Source: Zoogloea oleivorans (GTDB lineage: Bacteria; Pseudomonadota; Gammaproteobacteria; Burkholderiales; Rhodocyclaceae). From it: 64,000 nucleotides of DNA. Below, one piece after another: positions 28,461 through 40,400 of the stretch. The notes beneath the pieces were generated by a model. That model was not told the DNA's origin. It did no database searches and saw only the letters and a list, made by a program, of their open reading frames with translations. Location of the stretch: positions 372,001 to 436,000 of the forward strand of contig JAOAUC010000055.1 of NCBI GenBank assembly GCA_030157785.1, given 5' to 3'. Position 1 is the first letter of the stretch. Each line of letters opens with the position of its first letter. The translations under genes and the position numbers were made by a program.

Positions 28461-31400
28461 ATGAACAAGCACCGCTACCGCATCGTTTTCAATCAGACCC
28501 GTGGAATGCTGATGGTCGTCGCCGAATCGGCACGCCGCCAAGGCAAGGCGGGGGAATCCGGCGGCCCCGGCAACAATGCCCCGGCCCACTGTGCGGCCTT
28601 CAGCCTGTCGGCCCTGTCCCTCGGCGTGCTGCTGTTTACCGGCGCCATCAGCTGGGCCATGCCGCTGCAGGCGCAGATCGTTGCCGACCGCACGGCTCCG
28701 GGTAACCGGCAGGCCAGCGTCCTCAATACCGCCAACGGGGTGCTGCAAGTCAATATCCAGACCCCGAGCGCAGCCGGGGTGTCACGCAACGTCTTCAGCC
28801 GGTTCGATGTACCCACCAGCGGCGCCGTCCTCAACAACACCCGCACCGGCACCCAGACCCGCCTCGGCGGCCTCGTCCAGGGCAACCCGTGGCTGGCCGC
28901 CGGCACCGCCCGGGTCATCCTCAACGAGGTGAACACCACCAGCCCCAGCCAGCTGCGCGGTTACGTGGAAGTGGGTGGCGACCGGGCCGAGGTGGTCATC
29001 GCCAACCCGGCCGGCATCGTCTGCGACGGCTGCGGCTTCATCAACGCCAGCCGCAGCACGCTCACCACCGGCACGCCGATCATCGGCAACGACGGCCTCA
29101 CGGGCTTCCGGGTGCAGACGGGCAGCATCGTCGTGCAGGGCGCCGGCCTCGATGCCAGCAGCAGCGACTACACGCACCTCATCGCGCGGGCCGTCGAAGT
29201 GAATGCCGGCATCTGGGCGCAGGATCTGCGCATCAACACCGGCACCGCCGAAGTCAGCGCCGACGCCAGCCAGGCCAACCCACTCGCGGCGGGCAGCCCC
29301 GCCCCGGCCTTTGCCCTCGACGTCGCAGCACTCGGCGGCATGTATGCCAACAAGATCACCCTCGTCGGCTCGGAAGCGGGGCTCGGCATGCGCAACGCCG
29401 GCCACCTCGGCGCCAGCGCCGGCAACGTCGTCGTCACCGTCGACGGCCTGCTCGAAAACAGCGGCCGGATCACCGCCAGCGCCGATGTGCAGGCGTCCAC
29501 CAACGGCGGCATCAGCAACAGCGGCAGCGTGTACGCCCTCGGCAACACCAGCCTGACAACCCGCGGCGACCTGCTCAACAGCGGCCTCCTCGCCGCCCGC
29601 AATGACCTCGGGCTGTCGGCCACCGGCACCACCAGCCGCATCGACAGCAGCAGCACATCGGCCATGGCTGCCGGCCTTGCCGAAGATGGCAGCCTCGCCG
29701 CCGGCACGCTGCAGGCCAGCGCCACCGCAGACATCGGCGCGCACGGGCAGAACCTCGCCCAGACCGGCATCCGCCTCGACGCCAACAGCCTCAGCCTCAC
29801 CGACAGCCAGACCGCCACCCGCCAGCTCGAGCTCACAGCCCGCGCCGGTGACATTGACGCCAGCCATGCCCGCATCGGCGTCGACCAGACCCTGTCCGCC
29901 AGCGCCAGCGCTACCCTTCGCAGCGACGCCGCCGAGGTTTCCGCGGCACGCCTGAGCCTCACTGCCCACGACCTGTCGAACCGCGGCGGAAGCCTGACCC
30001 AGACCGGCAGCACCGACCTCGCCATCCGCCTGCCCGGCGCGCTCGACAACACGGCCGGCAAGCTGATCTCCGGCAGCGCCAGCCTGACCCTCGCCGCCAG
30101 CACCCTTACCAACACCGACGGCGCCATCGACCACGCCGGCAGCGGCCACTTCAGCCTCGACGCCACCACCCTCAACGGCGCCCGCGGCAGCCTGAACAGC
30201 GCCGGCACCCTGCAGATCAGCGCTGGCAGCATCACCCTCGACGGCGGCCAGACCCGCGCCACCCGGCTCCTGATCGACAGTGCCCGGCTTTCCAGCATTG
30301 GCGGGCTGATCGGCCAGTCCGGCAGCGGCACCCTGCGCATCGGCACCAGCCAGCTTCTCGACAACAGCGCCGGCACCCTCGCATCGAACGGCAGCGTGAG
30401 CCTGCAGGCCGGCGAGCTGCGCAACATCGACGGCACCCTGCGCAGCACCGGCGACCTTGCCATGCAGGCCACCAGCCTCGACAACACCCGCGGCCTCGTC
30501 CATAGCACCAGCGCCGGCCTCGAGCTCGACGTGGCCGGGCAGCTCCTCAACACCGCCGGCGAAATCCGGTCCGCCACCGACTTGACACTGCGCGCCGACA
30601 GTCTGAACAGCAGTGGCACCCTCTACAGCCACCGCAACCTGCACATCGACGTCATCGGCCCCCTCGCCAACAGCGGCCTTGTGGCCGCCACCGGCAACAG
30701 CGCCGTCACCGCCCGCCAACTCGACAGCAGCAGCGGCAGCGTTATCGGCGCCGGCATCCAGCCCGATGGCAGTGCTGCGAGTACCGGCACGCTGAGCGTC
30801 AGCACCACCGGCGCCCTCCTCGCCCGCGGCTACAACCAGGCCACCGACAGCCTCACGTTCAGCGGCAGCAGCGTCGACCTATCCGGCAGCCAGACCCGGG
30901 CAGCCGATATCGCAATCGGCGCCGCGCAAGGCGACGTGCTCACCCGCAAAGCCGTCGTCGTCACCCCCGGCACACTACGCATCGGCGCCGCCACCAACGC
31001 CGGCCAGACCCTCGACAACCACCTCGGCCAGCTCGCCGCCGGCCAGCTGGAATTCGTCGTGGCCAATCTCGACAACCGGGATGCACGCCTGCTGCAGACC
31101 GGCGCCGGCAACACGCATATCACCACCGGCACGCTCGACAACAGCAACGGCGAGATCGTCGCCAACAGCCGGGCACTCAGCCTGAGCGCCGACACGCTCC
31201 TCAACGTCGATGGCCGCATCGAACACACCGGCAGCGACAGCCTCGCGCTGGCCGCCACCACCCTCACCGGCACCCGCGGCACCCTTCTCGGCAACGCCGA
31301 ACTGCGCATCGACGCCCCGACCCTCAACCTGGACAGCGCCACCACCCGTGCCAACCGCATCCAGATCCGCAGCCAGACCTTCTCCCACCAGGCCGCCACA

Positions 31401-34400
31401 CTGATCCAGGGCGGCACCGGGCTGCTCGACATCCAGGCGAGCACCACCCTCGACAACACCGCTGGCAGCCTGCTCAGCAACGGCGGCACCAGACTGCAAG
31501 CGGGCGATCTGCACAACCAGCGCGGCACGCTGCAGAGCACCGGCAGCGCCGGCCTCGCCCTTGCCGCCAGCGGCACTGTGGACAACAGCCACGACGGCCT
31601 CATCGGTGCCGCCGGCCCGGCCAGCATCGACGCCGCCCGGTTCGACAACACCGACGGACAGCTTGCCGCCAGCCGCAATCTCGCCCTGCGCGTCACCGGT
31701 GCCGCCGACAACACGCGCGGGCTGCTCACCGCCGGCCAGGCCCTGCAGCTCGACGCAGCCAGCATGGACAACACCGACGGCCTGCTCCGCACCCTGGCCG
31801 GCCCGCTCCAGCTGGGCATCGACGGCGCCTTGCTCAACCTGGAAGGCCAGATCGGCAGCGGCGATGCCCTCGACGCCCGGGTCGGCAGCCTGCTCAACAC
31901 CGGTACGCTGTATGCCACCGGCCGCCTGCAGATACAGGCCGCCGACCTCATCGACAACCGGGCCATCCTTGCCGCCGGAAGCAACGCCGAGCTGCAGGCG
32001 CGGAGTCTGTCGAGCAGCGCCGAAGCCCTGCTCGGCGCCGGCATCCGCAGCGACGGCAGCCTCGCCGGCAGCGGCAACCTGCTCGTTTCCACCACCGACG
32101 GCCTCGGCGCCCACGGCCAGAACCTGGCCGCCGGCAGCCTCCAGCTTGAAGGCCGGGACGTGGACCTCGCCGGCAGCCAGACCCAGGCCAGCGCCATGCG
32201 CATCAACGCCACCCGCGGCGATATCCGCACGGCCGGTGCCAGCCTGGTCAGCACCGGCGAACTCACCCTCATCGCCCGCAGCAGCGACAGCAGCCGCCTC
32301 GACAACCGACAGGGCAGCCTGAGCGCCAGCCACCTCGACATCCAGGTAGCCCAGCTCGACAACCGGCTCGGGCGCATCGTCGAAAACGGCAGCGCCGATA
32401 CCACTCTCGCCCTCACCAGCGCGGCCGGCGTGCTCGACAACAGCGGCGGCCTGATTGCCAGCAACAGCCAGCAGCTCACGCTGTCTGCCCATACCCTCGC
32501 CAACACCGACGGACGCATCGAGCACGCCGGCAGCAACGCGCTGCGACTCAGCGCCGACACCCTCGACAACCTGCGCGGTCACATCCTCGGCAACGGGGCG
32601 CTCCAACTGACGGCCGGCACTTTCTCCAACGCCTCCGGCATTCTCAACGGCCGACAGCTCAACATCCACGCCGGCAGCCTCGACAACCAGGCCGGGCAGA
32701 TCGTCCACGCCGGCACGCAGCAAGCCACGCTGGACGTCAGCGGCATCCTCGACAACCGCAAGGGCATGCTGGCCAGCGCCGGCGATGTGCAACTGACGGC
32801 CGGCACCCTGCTCAACCGGGCTGGCAGCATCGAATCCGTCGGCAGCGCCGGCCTCGCCCTCCGCGTCGCCGACGCAACCGACAACAGCGCGGCCGGACGG
32901 ATCATTGCCGACGGCACAGTCAGCCTCACCAGCGGCAACCTCGACAACCGCGACGGCCAGATCGCCAGCAGGCAGTCCCTCACGCTTGGCGCGGCCCATG
33001 CAATCGACAACGGCCGCGGCATCCTCGCCGCCGAACAAGGCCTCACGCTGCAAGCCGCCAGCTTCGACAACACCGACGGCACCCTGCAAGCCCTGCGCGC
33101 AGCCCTCGGCATTGAGCTGGCCGGCAGCCTCGGCAACCCGCGCGGCCTGATCTTCGCCGGCACGGACCTCAGCGCCAGTGCAGGCAGTCTGGGCAACAGC
33201 GGCACGCTCCATGCTGTCGGCAACAACCGGCTATCGCTGCGCGACGGTCTGGATAACTCGGCGGTCATTACCGCCGGCGGCATGCTGGCCGTCACGGCCA
33301 GTCATCTGGAAAGCAGCGCCACCGGCCTGCTGGGCGCCGGCATCACCCGCGACGGCACATTCGGCAGCAGCGGTGATCTGAGCATCAGCACCACCGGCCA
33401 CTTGGCTGCGCTGGGGCGGAACCTGTCGGCCGGCAGCCTGAGCTTGCAGGGCAGCGCCATCGACCTCAGCGCCAGTCAGACCCAAGGCAACCGGGTCTTC
33501 GTCCACGCCACCAACGGCGACGTGCTCACTAGCCGGGCCAGCGTCGTCACCCCCGGCGTGCTGGCCATCACTGCACAAGGCACAGGCAGCAGCTCCCTCG
33601 ATAACCGTGGGGGCGAACTGATCGCCGGCCATCTCGACCTGCAGCTCGCCAACCTGGATAACCGGGGCGGCCGCATCGTGCAGAGCGGCAACGCCGCCAC
33701 CGTGCTGGCCCTGACCGGCAGCGGCGGCCTGCTCGACAACCGGGGTGGTCTCCTTGCCGGCAATGGCGTCGACTTCCGCCTCAGCGCCGACACCATCGCC
33801 AACAGCACCGGCCGGATCGAACACGCGGGCAGTGGTGACCTCGCCCTTGCCGCGCGCAATCTGGACAACACCAACGGCGCCATCGCCGGCAACAGCAGCC
33901 TGCGGATCGACGGAGACATCCTCGACAACGCCAGCGGCGACATCGGCGCCCAGCGCCTGAACCTCCACGCCAGCCGGCTCGACAACCGGAACGGCCGCCT
34001 CATCCAGTCCGGCACCGCCAGTACCGGCATTCTTGCCGACAACCTGTTCGACAACACTGGCGGGCTGCTCGCCAGCAACGGCACCACCACGCTGACGGTC
34101 GGCGACCTCTTCAACCGGGGCGGCACACTGCAAACCGCCCGGCTGGCCGCCCTCCAGCTGCAGGCCGCCGGGCAGGTGGACAACAGCACCGGCAGCATCG
34201 TGGCGTCCGGCAGCCTGGACGTGCGCGCCGCAGGCCTGTCGAATACCGGCGGCCAGCTTGCCGCCGGGCAAACGCTGCGCGCCGACATCGGCGGCAATCT
34301 GGATAACCGCAGCGGCATCATCGCCGCCAACCGGCAGGTGAACCTGGGCAGCGGCAGCCTGCAGAACAGCGACGGGCAGATCAGCGCCGTGCTGGACGGC

Positions 34401-37400
34401 ATCCGCATCAGCACCCGCGCGGGCCTGCTGGACAATGGGCAGGGCCGCATCGAAGCCGCCGAGTCGCTGGATATTTCGGGCCAGGGCATCGTCAATGCAG
34501 GCGGCAGCATCAGCGCCCGCGCGATCCGCGCCGACAGTTCGGGCTACGCCTTTGACAACTGCGGCGGCCAGCTTGCCGCCATCGACCAGCTGACCCTCCT
34601 CAGCGGCGCCCTCGACAACCACGCCGGCACCCTGCAGGCCGGGCGCGAGCTCTTCGTGGACACCGGCGGCCAGGCCCTGCTCAACACCGGCTCCGGTACC
34701 TCGGCGGGCATCTTCAGCCAGGGCCGGATCACCCTTCTAAGCGGCCTCCTCGACAACAGCGCCGGCTTCATCGGCGCCAGCCGCGACATCCGCCTGCAAG
34801 CTGGGCCGCTCGTCAACCGGGACGGCGGCGCCATCAGCACCGAAACCAGCCTGGACGCCACGCTGAACGGCTTTGACAACCGCGGCGGCCAGCTCCAGAC
34901 CATCGGCGATCTGCGCATCGACGCCGGCGGCGGAGTCATCGACAACACTGCCAGCCTCATCCGCAGCGGCGGCACCGCCACCCTGACCGCGGCCCGCTTC
35001 ATCAACCGGTCCACCCTGCAAAGCAGCCAGGGCACGGAAGGGCGCTCCCTGTTCATCCAGGCCGGCGACGTCGACAACCGGGATGGCGCGCTGCGCGCCG
35101 ACGATACCCTCGACATTGCGGCCAGCCGGCAAGTCGACAACACCAGCGGCCTGATCTCGGCCGGCCACACCCTGCGCATCCACGATGCCACCCCGCTGCG
35201 CGCACTGACCATCACCAATACCGACGGCACGCTGATTGCCGGGCAGATGCTGGAAATCGACGCCGCCAGCCTCACCGGCGACGGCAAGGTGCTGAGCCTG
35301 GGCGATCTGTCGGTGCACCTGACCCGCGACTACATCCACACCGGCATCTTTGCGGCCAATGGCAACGCCAGCCTCGTGACCAGCGGCAACATCGTCAACC
35401 GCGCCACGCTCGAAGCCGGACAGCGCCTGCACCTCGAAGCCGCCGACATCGACAACCTGGCAAGCGGCGAGATCCGCGGCGACAGCACCGACATCAACGC
35501 CACCGCCACCCTCACCAACCGGGGCCTGATCGACGGCCGCGAAACCCGCATCAACGCCAACCGCCTCGACAACCTCGGCAGCGGCCGCATCTACGGCGAT
35601 CACCTGGCCATCCAAGCCAATACGCTCAACAACGACGTGGAAGGCACGCAAAGCGCAACCCTCGCCGCGCGAACCCGGCTGGACCTGGCCGTGCAAAGCC
35701 TCGGCAACCGCGAGCACGCCCTCATCTTCAGCGCCGGCGACATGGCCATCGGCGGCGCCCTCGACGCCAGCGGCCAAGCCATCGGCCTGGCCGGACAGGT
35801 GCGCAACGACAGCGCCACCATCGAAGCCCTCGGCAACCTGTCCCTGGCCGCCGCACAGCTCACCAATAGCAACGCCCACTTCAGCACGCGCCTCGCCGCA
35901 GTCGGGGCACCCGAGCAAGTCACCTACATCCAGCCCAACGGAACGATCGGCAAATATCCGCTCTCGATGTTTACGTGGCGGCGCTGGAGCAAGGCCGGTT
36001 ACTACAACTGGAATGGTGATGCCGCCATCGCAGGATTCGGCCGGCTGGGTCAATCGCCCATCCCCCGCGTGGCCGAAGTCGGCTGCGCCGACGAAGACCC
36101 GGGCGAGGAGTGCCACGAGACCTACGCCCTCGACACGGACACCAGTTACCCCTCAGGCGACCCGGCCTGGGCCTACTTCAGGCTCACCCCGCCCGGCCCC
36201 GCCCCCGTCGCGCCAACCCTCGGCCGGCCGGTAGAACCATCGCTGCACACACCCGTGGCCCCCGACCCGGCCCGTGCATCCGCCTGCCAGGCGAGCAACT
36301 ACAACACCGATGCCTGCACGGCCTACACCGCCGACCTCGACCAGTTCAACGCCCAAACAGCCGCCAACGCCGCGGCCCAGGCCGCCTATGCGGCCGACAC
36401 CCTGGCCTTCGACGCGGCCTGGTCTGCCTACGAGCGCGCGGAAGCAAACTGGCAGACGAACACCGACGCCGCCTACTCGGCACTCGACAGCGCCATCGAG
36501 GCCTACAACGCCACCTTCGAGCGACGCCAGATCAAGGAATGGACGCAGTACCGCGTCACCCAGACGGTTCAGAAAAGCATCGTCGCCAGCTCCGACCCGG
36601 GGCAGATCCTGGCCGGCGGCAGCATGCACATCGAAGGCGGCACACTGATCAATGACAAGAGCCGGATCCTCGCTGGCGGCACCCTCGCCGGAGACCTCCA
36701 GAACCTCATCAACGTGGAGGGACAAGGCCAACAAATCAAGCACGAGGAAGGGACCAGCCAATACACCTGGACCAAGTTCCACGGCAACGTGAAGGGGTAT
36801 CACAGCCGTCGCTGGGGCAACACCACCGCCTACCGCCCCGCCGACGAGATCACCACCCTCTCCCTGCCCGTCACCGAAACCCGCGGCAACACCGCCCCAG
36901 CCGGCTCCGGCACCCGGGTCGACGAGCTCGGCACGACACGCATCGGCGACACCACGGCCGGCACCGGCAACGCCCAGGCCAGCGCTCGCAGCGGTACGAT
37001 CATCGAGGTACGTGCCGCCATTGGCGGCACGGCCAGCGCGACGACCGCCCGGGTCGGCGAAGCCACTGTGCACGACGCCGTCCGGTCTGTTGCCGCACCA
37101 CGCACGGGTAGCGCCGTTTCGGCTGCCGAAGGTGTCACCACCGACGGCATCGCACGGATCGCCCTGCCCGCGACGCGCAGCACGACGGCCGCTCCCCGGC
37201 AATCGGAAGCGCCCGCTCCCAGCCTGATACCCGCTGACGCAGTCACCCTCGCCGCAGCCTCCGGCCCATCGACCGGCAGCGCCCTCCCCGGCCACACCAG
37301 CTCCCCGCTCACCGGTGGCCCCGCCATCGGCACCGCACCGGCAAGCGTCATCCGCAGCGTCGTCCCCGACACCAGACTCCCCACCAGCAGCCTCTTTGCC

Positions 37401-40400
37401 ATCAACCCGGCCGCCGAAGCCCGTTACCTCGTCGAAACCGACCCGCGCTTCACCAACCGGCAGCAATGGCTGAGCTCCGACTACATGCTCGGCGTCCTCT
37501 CGGTCGACCCCGCCAGCGTGCAAAAGCGTCTCGGCGACGGCTTCTACGAACAACGCCTGATCCGCGAGCAGGTCGCGCAGCTCACCGGTCGTCGCTTCCT
37601 CGACGGCTACGCCGACGACGAAACCCAGTACCTTGCCCTCCTCACCCAGGGCGCCACCTACGCCCGCGACTGGCAACTCATCCCCGGTGTCGCCCTCAGC
37701 GCCGAACAGATGGCCGGGCTCACCAGTGACATCGTGTGGCTGGTAGACCAGATCGTCACCCTCGCTGACGGCAGCAGCACCCACGCGCTCGTGCCACGCC
37801 TTTACGCCCGCGTTGCCGAAGGCGACCTGGACGGCAGCGGCGCCCTGATCAGCGGCGACAACCTGCAAATCGCCCTCACCGGCGATCTGGATAACAGCGG
37901 CCTCCTCGCCGGCCGCAAGGTCGTCAGCCTGAGCGCCGAGAACGTGAAGAACCTCGGTGGCAGCATCTACGGCACCGATGTCAGCGTCAGCGCACGCCAG
38001 GACCTCATCAACGCCGGCGGCACCCTGCGCGCCACCGACAGCCTCACCGCACTGGCCGGCCGCGACCTCACGGTAAACACCACCACCCGCAGCAGCACCA
38101 GTGCCCAGGGCAACTACACCGGCATCGACCGCATCGCCGGCCTCTACGTCACCGGCAGCACCGCCGCCGGCCAGCTGGTGGCCGCCGCCGGGCGCGACCT
38201 GACACTCGCCGGCGCCACCCTCCGCAACGACGCCACGGCCAGCGGCAGCACCACCCTGGTCAGCGCAGGCCGTGACATCAAGCTCGACACCGTCAGCGAA
38301 TCACGCCGCCAGGAAACCGTCTGGGACGCCAGCAACTACCGCAAGGACGCCACCCGCCGCGAAACCGGCACCACCCTCGGCGCCGCCGGCGACATCCGCC
38401 TCGAAGCCGGCCAGGACATCTCCCTGCGTGCCGCCAGCCTCACCAGCGACAAGGGCGCCCTCGACCTGCTCGCCGGCCGCGACATCACGCTCACCGCCGG
38501 CCGCGACACCCTCTCCATGGCAGAGGCCCACCGCCACACCGACAGCAGCACATTCGGCAGCGAAACCTCCATCAGCCGCCAGACCCTGGCACGCGACAGC
38601 AGCCTGTCCACCACCCTCTCGGCCAACACCGTCCGCCTCCAGTCCGGCCAGGACATTGCCATCACCGGCAGCAACGTCGCCTCAACCGCAGGAACCTCCC
38701 TCCTCGCCGGCCGCGATGTACGCATCGAGGCAGACACCGACCGGCTGCAGGAAAGCCGGTACAACGAAACGCGTCAGTCGGGGCTGATAAGCAGCGGCGG
38801 CATCGGCTACACAATCGGCTCCCGCATGCAGAGCCTGGATAACGGAGATGTCCGGACTACCGCTGCCGGCAGCACCGTCGGCAGTACCGAAGGCAATGTC
38901 CTGATCGAAGCCGGGAAGAACTACCGCCAGATCGGCAGCCATATCCTCGCCCCGCAGGGCGATATCGGCATCACCGCCAGCAAGGTCGACATCCTCGAAG
39001 CCCGCGAAACCGGCAGCAGCCAGACCGAGATGAGTTTCCGGCAAAGCGGGATGACGGTGGCAGTCACCAGCCCCGTGATAAGTGCCATACAGACTGCCGA
39101 ACAAATGAGCCGGGCTGTAAGCCGCACCGACGATTCACGCATGCACGCACTGGCCGCCGCCTCGACAGCCCTTTCCGGACTGAACGCCTATAACGCGGTC
39201 GAGGCCGGCCAGGGCACCAAGATCAACGGCAAGGAAGGCCAGATTGCCACCGGAAAGGATGCCGGCGGCAACACGACAAGCCGCGATGCCAACGCCGCCG
39301 ACAAGGTGGGCGGCATCAACATCAGTATCAGCATTGGTACCAGTGCAAGCCAGAGCAAGACCCTCCAGAAGAGCGACACCGCAGCAGCCTCCACAATCAT
39401 GGCCGGTGGCAATATGCAGATCGCGGCCGGCGGCGCCGGGCAGGACAGCACGCTGACCGTACAGGGCAGCGACATCCGGGCAGGTAACACGCTGTCGCTC
39501 GCCGCAGACAACGCAATCCACCTTCTGGCAGCACAAAACACGGCAGAGCAGCACAGCACAAACAAGAGTTCCAGCGGCAGCGTCGGCGTCGGCTTTGCAC
39601 TGGGAGGAACACAGAACGGCTTCACCCTGCAGGCAAGTGCAAGCGCTGCACGAGGTAACGCCGACGGCAATGACGTGACCTGGCGCAACAGCCACGTCGA
39701 AGCCGGCAACACGCTGGCACTGAAATCAGGTGGCGACACAACACTGAGCGGCGCTGTGGCTAGAGGACAACAGGTAAATGCAGAGATCGGTGGCAATCTG
39801 ACCCTCGAAAGCCTGCAGGACACCAGCCAGTACAAGAGCAAACAACAAAGCGTCGGGGCAAGCGTGTCCCTGTGCATTCCCCCCTTCTGCTTCGGCGCAG
39901 GCAGCACCGGCAGCGTGAGCGTCAGCCAGAGCAAGGCGATGAGCAACTACGCCAGCGTCACCGAACAGTCTGGTTTGCAAGCTGGCGATGGCGGCTTCCA
40001 AGTGGACGTGAAGGGGAACGCCGATCTCAAGGGCGCGGTGATCGCCAGTTCTGAACAAGCCGTACAGGCAGGCAAGAACAGCGTTAGCGCCGCTACACTT
40101 ACAAGCAGCGACATAAAGAACCATGCCGAAGCCAGCGCATCGAGCAGCGGCATCAACCTCAGTTCCGACATGTTCTCCCAAGGGAAATACGGCGGGGCCA
40201 AGAGCATCATTGGCAATGCCCTCAACAACGCCAATGAATCGGAGGCCTCAAGCGGGCGAACCCTTAGCGCGGTGAGCGGGGGAGCTGTGTCGATTACGGA
40301 CGACGAACAACAGCGGAAATTGACAGGGCTGGGCGCAGAAGAAGCCCTCGGCCGCCTGAACCGCGATGTCGCCAACACGCATACCTCCGCCCAAAGGCAA

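Noticed and set aside
29659-35900. CRISPR-like or satellite repeat array
   Set aside because: The repetition is protein-coding (FHA beta-helix) with irregular DNA spacing and no spacers.
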